Made by a program: the position numbers and the translations under genes | Shown: positions 7,429 to 15,438 of the stretch, piece after piece | Layout: each line of letters starts with the position of its first letter | Position numbering within the stretch: the first letter of the stretch is position 1 | The notes under the pieces: model-generated | The model's input: only the letters and a program-made list of their open reading frames with translations | The model's database searches: none | What the model was told of the DNA's origin: nothing | Origin: Acidimicrobiales bacterium | GTDB lineage: Bacteria > Actinomycetota > Acidimicrobiia > Acidimicrobiales > Palsa-688 | DNA: 22,916 bases | Reading direction: 5' to 3' | Assembly (NCBI GenBank): GCA_019241495.1 | Contig: JAFAWZ010000306.1 | Location: 1-22,916 of the forward strand

Positions 7429-9119
7429 GCCAAGTACCCGCGGGGTGTGACCATGCGGGAACCGATCCAACGGGTGCGGCTGGATCCGACCACGACGAGA
7501 GAGAGCATCCCGACCTCGGACGGGTCGAGGGTCGACAGGGTCAAACGCAGGACCGACTGTCCGGGCCGGCCCACGTCGGTCAGCACGGCGGCGGGCGTTG
7601 ACGGCGGTCGGCTGCCGGCGAGGATCTTCAGGGCTTTCTGCAACTGGTGGGTGCGACGTTGCGATCTGGGGTTGTACAGCGAAACCACGAAGTCGCCGGC
7701 CGCGGCGGCTCGCACCCGGCTCTCGATCACCTCCCATGGAGTGAGCAGGTCGGACAGGGACACCGCGGCATGGTCGTGGCCGAGCGGGGCGCCGAGGACG
7801 GCCGCAGCTGCCAAAGCGGCGGTGACCCCGGGGACCACCGACACCGGCGGGTTGCCCGCCGCCGGGGCCAGCTCGAAGACGAGCGACGCCATGGCGTACA
7901 CGCCCGGATCGCCTGAGCAGACCAAAGCCACCCGCTCGCCGCGGCCGGCGCGGGCCAACGCCTCCTGGACGCGGTCGGCTTCGGCGCCGATGGGAGAGCG
8001 CACGACCTCCTGGCGGGGCGATAGGAGATCGCCGGCCAGGTCCACGTAGGCGCCGTACCCGATCACTGCGTCGGCGTGGCGTACTGCCGCGGTCGCCTCG
8101 GGGGTCCTCTGAGCCGGCTCCCCGGGACCGAGACCGACCACGGCCAGATGTCCTGCCGGCCCCGACCGCCGGGCCAGCGCCAACGTGGAATCCCCCGTCT
8201 GGCTGACGGCCTTCTCGGAGAGGAGGAACGCCGCCGGGCCGGCGCCAACCAGGGCGGCCGCCTCGGCGACCGAGGGCGTGCCGACGCTTCGTTCCACCAC
8301 CGGGCTCGGGTTCGGCACCGGTCGGTTGGCGAGGACGGCCGCCGGGAACGTCACGAGCGGCACGCCGAGGCTCTCGGCCAGGGCGACCACGGCCGGCTCG
8401 GAAGCCTTCAGGTCGACGGTGGCTATTGCCGCCACCGCTGCCGGGTGCCGGCCGGTGGCAGTCAGGGCGGCGGTGGCCAGCTCGGCCAGGGCGGCGGGGT
8501 CGGCGCCCCGGCTTGCTCCCACGCCGATCACGAGCGACGGCGGTCGCAGCACCGCTTCTCCGCCACCCAGGAAACGGTCAGCATCGCTGACAATGACTTT
8601 TCCACCGGTCCCCTCGAGACGGCACAGGGCGCGGGGAAGGGGCCAGCCCTCGAGTCCTTCCTCCACCTCGACGGTGGGCGGGTGACCGTCGAGCCACTCC
8701 CGCGTGACCGAGGCCACGTCCCCGTCGACCCGAAAGCCGGGCAGGGTGTCGAGGGCCGGCAGGTCGGCCAGGTCCATGGCGGTCGACACGACGGCCTGGG
8801 CGCCCAGCCACCCGGCCACCTCCCGGGCCAGGTCGTTGGCGCCGGAGTGCCCGCCGGTCAGAGCCACCACGAAGCGGCCGGCGTCGTCCACGCTCACGAC
8901 CGCCGGATCGGCGCGCTTGTCCGAGAGCAGGGGCGCGATGGCCCGGACCGCCACACCCGTGGCCCCTACGACGACCAGGGCGTCGGCGGCGGGCCATTCC
9001 TGGCGGACACTCTCCAGCACCGCGCCGGCCCGATGCTCGTAGGGAAGGCGGCGGGCCAGGCCCGCACCGGCCTCGGTCATCGAGAAGCACACGATTCGTC
9101 TGGGCCGGCCCGAGATCAC
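7425..9119 (-). CDS. cbiGH: CbiG-CbiH fusion: cobalt-precorrin-5A hydrolase / cobalt-factor III C17-methyltransferase
   Basis: A 564-aa bifunctional corrin enzyme. Residues 1 to about 315 are CbiG, which opens the ring-A lactone and releases acetaldehyde: N-terminal part with VVVGATGVAVRAIAPLL and ALTGGHSGANDLA, then the C-terminal part from about residue 194 (LVIGVGASRGAD, ATVDLKASEPAVVALAESLG). Residues from about 322 to 564 are CbiH/CobJ, the SAM-dependent C17-methyltransferase and ring-contraction enzyme: HLAVVGLGPGE, VIGYGAYVDL, ALVCSGDPGVYAMA, SVVPGVTAALAAAAVLGAPLGHD and VVSLYNPRSQRR. GTG at 9119 overlaps the stop of cbiET (GTGA); the frame is open far upstream, but that part is antisense-like shadow within cbiET. 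CbiG marks the pathway as anaerobic. The two fused activities are linked but not consecutive (C11 methylation by CbiF lies between them). Confidence 0.94.
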   Translation of the reverse strand: MISGRPRRIVCFSMTEAGAGLARRLPYEHRAGAVLESVRQEWPAADALVVVGATGVAVRAIAPLLSDKRADPAVVSVDDAGRFVVALTGGHSGANDLAREVAGWLGAQAVVSTAMDLADLPALDTLPGFRVDGDVASVTREWLDGHPPTVEVEEGLEGWPLPRALCRLEGTGGKVIVSDADRFLGGGEAVLRPPSLVIGVGASRGADPAALAELATAALTATGRHPAAVAAIATVDLKASEPAVVALAESLGVPLVTFPAAVLANRPVPNPSPVVERSVGTPSVAEAAALVGAGPAAFLLSEKAVSQTGDSTLALARRSGPAGHLAVVGLGPGEPAQRTPEATAAVRHADAVIGYGAYVDLAGDLLSPRQEVVRSPIGAEADRVQEALARAGRGERVALVCSGDPGVYAMASLVFELAPAAGNPPVSVVPGVTAALAAAAVLGAPLGHDHAAVSLSDLLTPWEVIESRVRAAAAGDFVVSLYNPRSQRRTHQLQKALKILAGSRPPSTPAAVLTDVGRPGQSVLRLTLSTLDPSEVGMLSLVVVGSSRTRWIGSRMVTPRGYLA

Positions 9120-10306
9120 GGCCGGGGACCCCAGCACACGAACACGGGGTTCTCGGCCGCCAGGCGCAGGGTGCCGTCGGGGCCGATGGGCACGGCCCGG
9201 CTGACCGCGACCTGCACCATGTGGCCGAGCCGGGCCGCGGCCGCCACGGCCCGGTCGACCGAGACGTAAGTGGCGACCACGTTCCCGCCCGGGCGGAGCC
9301 GTTCCATGACCGCGTCGAGGACTTCGAGGCCGCCCCCTCCGATGAACACCCGGTCGGGATCGGGAAGGGAGGCCAGCGCTTCGGGAGCGCAGCCGGACAC
9401 AGCGACCACCGAGGTGGCCTGGGCGTTGTGGCGCAGAACGGTGATCCGCTGCGGGTCCTTCTCGATCGCGAATATCCGCAGCCCGGGGGCCAGCCCGGCA
9501 CACTCGCACGCCACGGAGCCGGAGCCGGCACCGACATCCCACATGACGCCGGCCGGAACCAGACCGAGCTTGCCCAGGGCAACCGCTCGGACCTCGGCCT
9601 TGGTGATCATCCCGCCCCCGTGCTCGAAATCGGAGTCGGGCCGGCCCCAGCGCCATCCCGCCGACACCGGGGCCGGATCGGGGCAGGCGAACAACACGAC
9701 CGAAAGCGCGTCGAAACTCCCGCCCGCCAGGCCTTCCACGTCGCCCCGCCAGATCTCCTCGTCCGGCTCGCCGAGGCGCGACGCCACCGTGACGTCGCGA
9801 CTGGGGCATCCGGCTTCGAGCAGCCGGAGGCCGAGCGTCTCCGGCGGGTTGGCGGGGGAACACAGAACCGCCACCTTGGCCTGGTAGGTCACTGCGTCGA
9901 CCACCGGCTCGGCGGACCGCCCGTGGGCCGAGACCACGACGGCGTCGTCCCAGTTGGTCGCGGCGCGTGCGGCCGCCAGGCCGACCGATGACGGGGCCGG
10001 GTGGATCACGATGCCGCCCGGCCCGATACGGCGGGCCGCCAGGCGGGCCAGGCCGAAGAAGCCCGGATCGCCGGAGGCCAGCACGCAGACCTTCCGTCCT
10101 TCGTCCCGCCGCTTGATCACCTGGTCGAGGAATGCGCCGACATCTCCGCCGAGCTCCATCTTCTCGACTTCGGGCCGCGGGACCCGACAGAGGTGCCGGG
10201 GGCTGCCGCCCAGGACCTCCGCCTCCCTCACAGCCTGCTCGGCGGCCGAGCCGAACCATTCGCCCCCGATCACGCCGACCAGGGCTACGGGGAAATGGTC
10301 ACCCAC
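9116..10306 (-). CDS. cbiET: CbiE-CbiT fusion (CobL type): precorrin-6B C5,15-methyltransferase, decarboxylating
   Basis: A 396-aa fusion that methylates C5 and C15 and removes the C12 acetate carboxyl. Residues 1 to about 205 are CbiE (tetrapyrrole methylase fold) with CVLASGDPGFFGLARLAA and HPAPSSVGLAAARA. Residues from about 230 are CbiT with GMITKAEVRAVALGKL, the SAM-binding loop WDVGAGSGSVACE, and FIGGGGLEVLDAVMERLRPGG. The CbiE N-terminal glycine loop reads LVGVIGGEWFG rather than the usual VGIGPxG, a mild oddity. GTG at 10306 lies in an 8-bp overlap with the cbiD end and has GAAGAGG about 11 bases upstream. The end overlaps the cbiGH GTG. Confidence 0.93.
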   Translation of the reverse strand: MGDHFPVALVGVIGGEWFGSAAEQAVREAEVLGGSPRHLCRVPRPEVEKMELGGDVGAFLDQVIKRRDEGRKVCVLASGDPGFFGLARLAARRIGPGGIVIHPAPSSVGLAAARAATNWDDAVVVSAHGRSAEPVVDAVTYQAKVAVLCSPANPPETLGLRLLEAGCPSRDVTVASRLGEPDEEIWRGDVEGLAGGSFDALSVVLFACPDPAPVSAGWRWGRPDSDFEHGGGMITKAEVRAVALGKLGLVPAGVMWDVGAGSGSVACECAGLAPGLRIFAIEKDPQRITVLRHNAQATSVVAVSGCAPEALASLPDPDRVFIGGGGLEVLDAVMERLRPGGNVVATYVSVDRAVAAAARLGHMVQVAVSRAVPIGPDGTLRLAAENPVFVCWGPRP

Positions 10307-11402
10307 GGGCCAGTACCTCTTCGCCTTCGAAGTCGACCATCACGACCTCGACGGTCAGGGCGTCGTGCACGAACTCCCGGCACGAGGACGCGGCCCGCCG
10401 GCACAGCGCGGCAAGCGGCTCGAGGCTGCCGTGGGCCTGGCACGCCTCGGCGAAGTGCCGGGCGGTAGCGGTGGCCGCGGCGGCCGCCACTACCGGCGGA
10501 GGGGCGCCGAACTCGACCGCCACCGCTTCCAGCAGCCCCACGTCCACCCTCGAGCGGCGGTAGTGGGTCATCATGACTCCCGCTGCCAGCTTGGCGATCT
10601 TGCCCGCCATCCCGACGAAGGTCACCACTCCTGCGCCCGTCGACACAGCGCGGCGCAGCGCGATCCCGGTGAAATCGCCGACCTCCACGAAACACACCGG
10701 TGGCAGGTCCGGGAACATGCGTTGGGCGGCGGCGTCGGTTCTGCCCCCCGTCGACAGGACGATGTGGCGCTGCCCCTGGGCGGTTGCCACGTCGACCTGT
10801 TGCACGACGCTGGCCCGCCACGAGGCGGTGGAGAAGGGCCGCACGATCCCGGTGGTGCCGAGAATCGATATGCCTCCCACGATCCCCAGACGCGAGTTGG
10901 ACGTGCGCGCCGCCATGGCCTCTCCCCCGGGAACTGACACGGTGAGTGCCACAGCCCGGTCGGTGACCTCGGCCACGGCCGCGGTGATTATGCGACGGGG
11001 GACCGGGTTGATCGCTGGAGCACCGACAGGCAGTCCTAGACCTGGCAATGTGACTGTCCCAACCCCGGGCCCTGCGGCGAGAGCGACCTCACCTGGAGCG
11101 GCGGCCAGCCAGGTCGCTTCCACGGTTATGTGGGCCCCGTTGGTGACGTCGGGGTCGTCACCGGCGTCTTTGGTCACAGCCGCCACCGCTGGGTCTCCGG
11201 GGAGGGGGTCGGTGATCGCGAAGGTGACCCTTTGACCGCCTGGCAACCCCACTTCCACCTGGTCGGGGATCCGGCCCGACACGAGCCCCGTGACCGCAGC
11301 CTTGGCCGCCGCCGACGCGCACGTGCCGGTCGTCCACCCGGTGCGCAGGCCGCGCGCCGTGGCCACTTCGGGCGCCAGCGCCGGCTCGTGGGGACGGGGC
11401 AC
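10299..11402 (-). CDS. cbiD: Cobalt-precorrin-5B C1-methyltransferase
   Basis: Methylates C1 of the corrin ring in the anaerobic route, using SAM; this step is done by the unrelated CobF in the aerobic route, so the gene is diagnostic. The 367-aa protein has the family N-terminal signature RTGWTTGTCASAAAKAA (residues 21-37), then PRRIITAAVAEV, GGISILGTTGIVRPFS and a VGMAGKIAKLAAGVMMTHY block. GTG at 11402 lies nine bases after the cbiF stop; no strong Shine-Dalgarno is visible, which fits coupled translation. The length is normal (about 350-380). Confidence 0.95.
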   Translation of the reverse strand: MPRPHEPALAPEVATARGLRTGWTTGTCASAAAKAAVTGLVSGRIPDQVEVGLPGGQRVTFAITDPLPGDPAVAAVTKDAGDDPDVTNGAHITVEATWLAAAPGEVALAAGPGVGTVTLPGLGLPVGAPAINPVPRRIITAAVAEVTDRAVALTVSVPGGEAMAARTSNSRLGIVGGISILGTTGIVRPFSTASWRASVVQQVDVATAQGQRHIVLSTGGRTDAAAQRMFPDLPPVCFVEVGDFTGIALRRAVSTGAGVVTFVGMAGKIAKLAAGVMMTHYRRSRVDVGLLEAVAVEFGAPPPVVAAAAATATARHFAEACQAHGSLEPLAALCRRAASSCREFVHDALTVEVVMVDFEGEEVLARG

Positions 11403-11411
11403 CGGCTCGGC

Positions 11412-12221
11412 TCACTTCCTCCGGGCCGAAGGCCGGCCAGCCGTCTGGCCGTCGTGGGAGCGCAGCCGGTAGGCGGTGGTGTACTCGGGGGCGTAGAGGT
11501 GGGAACGCCGGGCCACCGGGGTTTCGGCCACCGCCTCGCCCACCAGCACCAGCACGGTGAGGGTGGCGCCGCTCCCCTTCAGCGCCGAAGCCAGACCGCC
11601 GACTTTGGTGCGGATCACCCGTTCGTCGGGCCACGTCGCCCGGATCACGATGGCCGCCGGGGTATCGGGACCGTAGGCGGATGCCGGGCCGAGCAGCTCA
11701 GCTTGGAGCTCGTCGGGGCGGGCTCCCGACAAGAAGACGGCCATGGTGGCCCCATGGGCGGAGAAGGCGCCCGGTCCCTCACCCTCCGGCACCGACGCCC
11801 GGGTCCGCCCGGCCAGCCGGGTCACGACCACGCTCTGGCTCACCCCCGGCTGGGTGAGCTCTCGCCCGAGAACCGCCGACGCGGCGGAGACCGACGAGAC
11901 GCCCGGCACTATCTCCCACGAGCGCCGCTTAGCCAGGCACCAGTCGATCTGTTCCCCGATTGCGCCGTAGACGCTGGGGTCGCCCGAATGAAGCCGGACG
12001 ATCGGTGTGCCCTCGGGGTGAGCCTGGTACACCTCCAGCACGTCTTCGAGGGTCATGGTGGCCGAGTCGTGGACGACCGCGCTGGCCGGGCAATGCCCGA
12101 GAAGGGCCTCGGGAACGAGCGAGGACGCCCAGATGACCACCTCGGCCCGGCCCAGCCGGTGCGCCCCCCGGAGAGTGATCAGATCAGGGGCTCCCGGGCC
12201 GGCGCCCACGAACGAGATCAC
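11412..12221 (-). CDS. cbiF: Cobalt-precorrin-4 C11-methyltransferase
   Basis: SAM-dependent methylase of C11, 269 aa, tetrapyrrole methylase fold. Motifs: ISFVGAGPGAPDLITLRG at the N-terminus, VIWASSLVPEALL, VRLHSGDPSVYGAIGEQ, VPGVSSVSAASAVLGRELTQPG and AIVIRATWPDE, all typical of CbiF/CobM. GTG at 12221 overlaps the cbiL stop (GTGA). The C-terminal tail (about residues 240-269) is basic and extends slightly past the family core. Confidence 0.94.
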   Translation of the reverse strand: MISFVGAGPGAPDLITLRGAHRLGRAEVVIWASSLVPEALLGHCPASAVVHDSATMTLEDVLEVYQAHPEGTPIVRLHSGDPSVYGAIGEQIDWCLAKRRSWEIVPGVSSVSAASAVLGRELTQPGVSQSVVVTRLAGRTRASVPEGEGPGAFSAHGATMAVFLSGARPDELQAELLGPASAYGPDTPAAIVIRATWPDERVIRTKVGGLASALKGSGATLTVLVLVGEAVAETPVARRSHLYAPEYTTAYRLRSHDGQTAGRPSARRK

Positions 12222-13090
12222 TTCTCGGGAGCGACTGCCGGCACGATCACGGTCGCCAGGTAAGAAGCCGGACCGCCCGCGGCCATGTCGTCCAGGTCGC
12301 CCACCCGCTCGCCTGGCATGCCGAGGAGCTCCCCGGCGACGGCGGGCCGGCCCCCACCCACCCCGCGGGCCAGCTCGGCCAGCTCGGGTAGGCGCCGGCC
12401 CCCCTTGTAGACGACCACCGTCGAGCTGGGGTCGTCGAAGTCGGGCTCGAGGTCCTCTCCGTCGAGCGCGGTCCGGATGGTGAGCCGGGTGCGCTCGTCG
12501 GCCACCACCGTGCCGGTCCGGGCGGCCAGCGCCTGGAAAGCCATGATCCCAGGAACCTGAGTCACGACCGTCGAAGGTCGACGTTTGGTCACTCGGGCTG
12601 CCACCGCGGCGAACGTGGAGTACACCAGGGGGTCCCCCAGGGTTATCCAGGCGACCTCCTCACCCGCCGCCAAGTAGGTCACGAGCCGGGCGGCAGCCTG
12701 GTCCACCGACCGGTTCCGGGCGCTGCGAGACGGTGCCATGGCGAAGGGCACCCGCTCCACAGTCACTCCCGGGACGGCCTGGCGGACTATCGCCTCGGCC
12801 CGCCCGACCGCGTCGATGGCCGTGCTCGGGGCCACCACTCGGTCGGCCCGGCGCAGGGCGGCCATGGCCCGAACGGTCAGGAGGTCGTCATCGCCAGGCC
12901 CCACCCCGACGCCCACCAGGCGGCCGGGCCGCGGCGGATCTGAGGGAGGCGCGACCGGCTCTGGGGGCCGTGACAGCGCGGCCTCGAGCGCGTCCCGGAT
13001 GAGCTCTGCCTCCGACCTTCCGGTCTGGCTGGACCGCTCGGTCAAGGCCGCCTTCAGGCGATCCGGCAGGTAAAGGGAGCTCTTGCGCAC
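12218..13090 (-). CDS. cbiL: Ribbon-helix-helix domain fused to cobalt-factor II C20-methyltransferase (CbiL)
   Basis: A 290-aa fusion. Residues 1 to about 42 form a CopG/Arc-type ribbon-helix-helix (RHH) segment: a short basic strand (RKSSLYLP), helix 1 (DRLKAALTERSSQ), a TGRSEAE turn and helix 2 (LIRDALEAALS). A Pro-rich linker (about 43-55) leads to the CbiL core: GRLVGVGVGPGDDDLLTVRAM, VAWITLGDPLVYSTFAAVA, VTQVPGIMAFQALAAR and SSTVVVYKG. CbiL methylates C20 of cobalt-factor II with SAM. GTG at 13090 follows the cbiA stop by 11 bases, and no other in-frame start before the methylase core fits well, although a GTG at the VGVGVGPG stretch exists. RHH proteins bind DNA as dimers; CbiL-family enzymes are also dimers. 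Regulation of the operon by this protein is a hypothesis. An alternative is that a former upstream RHH gene lost its stop codon. Confidence 0.9.
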   Translation of the reverse strand: MRKSSLYLPDRLKAALTERSSQTGRSEAELIRDALEAALSRPPEPVAPPSDPPRPGRLVGVGVGPGDDDLLTVRAMAALRRADRVVAPSTAIDAVGRAEAIVRQAVPGVTVERVPFAMAPSRSARNRSVDQAAARLVTYLAAGEEVAWITLGDPLVYSTFAAVAARVTKRRPSTVVTQVPGIMAFQALAARTGTVVADERTRLTIRTALDGEDLEPDFDDPSSTVVVYKGGRRLPELAELARGVGGGRPAVAGELLGMPGERVGDLDDMAAGGPASYLATVIVPAVAPEK

Positions 13091-13101
13091 CGGCCGCGAC
13101 C

Positions 13102-14460
13102 TTAGCGGGCAGGTAGGGCATCACGTAGGGCACAGTGGCGGACGAAGGCGCCGACCAGCCTCGGATCGCCTCCCGGGTGGTGGTGCAGGTAGGTGGCCAG
13201 CAGATCGGCCCCGGCCCAGCCCTCCCGCTTGGTGCCCCACCGGCTGTCGAGAAGGAGCGCCTCGCCGGCCGGCTCGACGGTCGAGTAATGGAACTCGTGG
13301 CCCCTGAATGGTGTCCCGGTCGGGCCGACGGGGCTCGGGACACACGTCGTCGCAATGCGGTAGCCGAGGGTGAGCCGGTCGGTCATGCGGGCCACGGCCG
13401 GCACGACGCCCGCCATCGGGTGCCCGTCCAGCTCCTGGGTCAGGAGCATCAATCCCCCGCATTCCGCCCAGGTCGGTAGCCCGGCGCCCACCTGGCGGGC
13501 GATGTCGTCGAGGAGCGGCCGGTTGGCGGCCAGCCCCGCGACGTGGATCTCGGGGAAGCCCCCGCCGATCACCAATCCGCCGGTTCCGGGTGGGAGGCAG
13601 GGGGCGCTGAGCGGGTCGAAGAAGCTCACCCGGCCACCGGCCGCCTCGATGGCCTCGACCGTGTCCGTGTAGGTGAACGTAAAGGCCGGCCCGGCCGCCA
13701 CGGCGATGTCGACCGGACGCCCCGGTTCGGGTAGGGGCACCGTCCCGGCGGAGACCGGCTCGGCGTGGCGGGCCAGGGCCACTACCGCATCGAGGTCCAC
13801 TCCACTCGCCATGCGGGCGGCCAGAAGGTCGATTGCAGCCTGGACCTGGCCGGGCTGCTCGGCTACCGGCACGAGGCCGAGATGCCGGTCCCGCCACCGG
13901 AAGGCGTCGTCGCGGCGCAAGGCGCCGAGCACCGGGATGCCGAGAGGTTCGAGGGCCTCTCTAAGGAGGGTCTCGTGGCCCTCCGAGCCCACCCGGTTGA
14001 GGATCACACCCCCGACTCTCACGGAGGGGTCGAAGGTGGCGTAGCCGTGGACGAGAGCGGCGACCGAAGCCGACATGGCCTCCGCGTCGACGACGAGGAG
14101 CACAGGGGCCCCGAGCAGGCCGGCCACGTCCGCGGTGGAAGACGGCCCACCGTCGTTGGCCCCATCGAACAATCCCATGACCCCCTCGATCACCAAGACG
14201 TCCGCACCCTGCCCGGCCCGGGCGGCCAGCGCCGCCATGGCTCGAGGGCCGCACAGCCACGGATCGAGGTTTCTCGGCGCCCGCTCGCAGGCCAGGGCGT
14301 GGTAGCCGGGGTCGATGAAGTCTGGTCCAACCTTGGCAGCCGCCACCGACAGGCTCTTGGCCCGTAGGGCGGCGAGCAGTCCGGTGGCGACAGTGGTCTT
14401 GCCAACGCCCGAGTGGGTGCCGGCGACAACGAGTCTCGGGCCCAGCGCGGCAGCGGACAC
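13102..14460 (-). CDS. cbiA: Cobyrinate a,c-diamide synthase
   Basis: Glutamine- and ATP-dependent amidation of the a and c acetate side chains of the cobyrinic ring, 452 aa. The N-terminal dethiobiotin-synthetase-like domain has the P-loop GTHSGVGKTT (Lys21) and KVGPDFIDPGYH, with VIEGVMGLFDGA near residue 95. The C-terminal class I glutamine amidotransferase domain carries the nucleophile motif AECGGLMLL and the later GHEFHYS. GTG at 14460 is the first cistron of the operon, divergent from cbiX with 59 bp between starts. It acts last in the local pathway even though its gene is first. Confidence 0.95.
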   Translation of the reverse strand: MSAAALGPRLVVAGTHSGVGKTTVATGLLAALRAKSLSVAAAKVGPDFIDPGYHALACERAPRNLDPWLCGPRAMAALAARAGQGADVLVIEGVMGLFDGANDGGPSSTADVAGLLGAPVLLVVDAEAMSASVAALVHGYATFDPSVRVGGVILNRVGSEGHETLLREALEPLGIPVLGALRRDDAFRWRDRHLGLVPVAEQPGQVQAAIDLLAARMASGVDLDAVVALARHAEPVSAGTVPLPEPGRPVDIAVAAGPAFTFTYTDTVEAIEAAGGRVSFFDPLSAPCLPPGTGGLVIGGGFPEIHVAGLAANRPLLDDIARQVGAGLPTWAECGGLMLLTQELDGHPMAGVVPAVARMTDRLTLGYRIATTCVPSPVGPTGTPFRGHEFHYSTVEPAGEALLLDSRWGTKREGWAGADLLATYLHHHPGGDPRLVGAFVRHCALRDALPAR

Positions 14461-14519
14461 AGTGGTCAGGCTTGCAGGCTGGGTCGGGTCCGAGCGAGTC
14501 GGTTAGCTTGACGCCGGAG
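14461..14519. promoter_or_regulatory. Divergent cbiA-cbiX control region
   Basis: Only 59 bp separate the two start codons, so both promoters must lie here or inside the neighbouring genes. TAGCTT at 14504-14509 on the plus strand lies ten bases before the cbiX ATG and could be a -10 box for a leaderless or nearly leaderless cbiX mRNA. No clear -10 was found for cbiA. There is no room for a cobalamin riboswitch and none was recognised. No convincing operator palindrome was seen. Confidence 0.4.
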
Positions 14520-15419
14520 ATGGATACACGCGAGATGGGAGCGGCGGAGGTGGTGGGGGGCAGCCGCCAGGATGCGCTCGTGTTGATCGGTCACGGGTCG
14601 CGATCGTCCCAGAGCGGCCAGGAGATGCTCACCCTGGCCGATCATGTCTCGCGGGCCTTGCCGTCGGTGGTGGTCGAGGTGGGTTTCTTGGAGATGACCG
14701 ATCCGCCTGCCGGCGCGGTGATCGACGAGGTAGTGGGCCGCGGGTGCGAGTCGGTGACCGTGCTGCCTCTCGTGCTTCTCGGTGCCGGCCACGCCAAGAG
14801 CGATGTCCCCGCTGTGGTCCGCTCGGCTCGTGATCGTCACCCCTCGGTCTCGATCATCATGGGGAGCCCGCTCGGCGTGTCCCGGTTGCCGGTCTCGCTC
14901 CTGGGCCAAGCCGTTGTCGAGGCCGGGGGCGGGGGGCTCCCCTTGCTGGTGGTGGCGCGGGGGACCTCCGATCCCGACGCGAACGGGGACGCGCACAAGG
15001 CAGCCCGTTTAGTGGCGGAGTGGGCCGGTTGCGGCTTCGTGCACGTCGGCTTCAGCGGCGTGACCGGCCCCAGCGTGCTCGACGCGGCCGCCGTGTTCGA
15101 CCGGCTGGGGTACCAAGAGGTGGCGGTGGCGTGGTGGTATCTCTGCCACGGCCGGTTGATCGAGCGGGGCCGCGACGAGCTGGCCCGGTTCGCGGCCGAC
15201 CGCCGGATGACCTTCCTCGACGCTGGTTATCTGGGGCCCGACCGGAGGCTCGTACCGCTCGTTGTTGATCGTTACCGAGAGGCGCTTGCCGGGCACCCTA
15301 GGGTCAACTGCGACGTCTGCTCCTACCGGTCGCCTTGGCCCGGACGGGAGGAACGGGTGGGCCAGGCCATCGGCAGGGGGCACTCTCACTTGGCCGTGGA
15401 GCACCGGCACAGCCACTGA
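14520..15419 (+). CDS. cbiX: Sirohydrochlorin cobaltochelatase, long CbiX type
   Basis: Inserts Co2+ into sirohydrochlorin, the committed step of the anaerobic cobalamin route. The 299-aa protein has two CbiX-like halves. The first carries LVLIGHGSR with His25 and LLGAGHAKSDVP with His91, the metal-binding/catalytic histidines of the family. The second begins at LLVVARGTSDPDANGD. The C-terminus has a CxxC pair (Cys264, Cys267 in VNCDVCSY) and a His-rich tail ending HSHLAVEHRHSH, features reported for the long CbiX of Bacillus megaterium, where the Cys pair is linked to an Fe-S centre. ATG at 14520 was chosen because of the TANNNT box ten bases upstream. ATG at 14535 and a TTG at 14472 are alternatives. 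It is divergent from the cbi operon. Confidence 0.93.
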   Translation: MDTREMGAAEVVGGSRQDALVLIGHGSRSSQSGQEMLTLADHVSRALPSVVVEVGFLEMTDPPAGAVIDEVVGRGCESVTVLPLVLLGAGHAKSDVPAVVRSARDRHPSVSIIMGSPLGVSRLPVSLLGQAVVEAGGGGLPLLVVARGTSDPDANGDAHKAARLVAEWAGCGFVHVGFSGVTGPSVLDAAAVFDRLGYQEVAVAWWYLCHGRLIERGRDELARFAADRRMTFLDAGYLGPDRRLVPLVVDRYREALAGHPRVNCDVCSYRSPWPGREERVGQAIGRGHSHLAVEHRHSH

Positions 15420-15438
15420 CTTCGCGGGGGACAGCTTC

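Noticed and set aside
8076..9991. Long open frames on the plus strand opposite cbiGH and cbiET (for example 8076-9269 and 9221-9991)
   Set aside because: Their translations are low-complexity Arg/Gly/Pro-rich with no motifs, as expected for shadows of GC-rich genes; the minus-strand frames carry clear family signatures.
9120..10259. Upstream extension of the cbiGH frame to 10259
   Set aside because: The extension lies entirely within cbiET in another frame and has no domain content. GTG 9119 overlapping the cbiET stop is the natural start.
15412..15418. GCCACTG, which matches the B12-box core of cobalamin riboswitches
   Set aside because: It lies at the stop codon of cbiX, on the wrong side of every cbi gene, and no surrounding riboswitch helices were recognised. 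A 7-base match is expected by chance.
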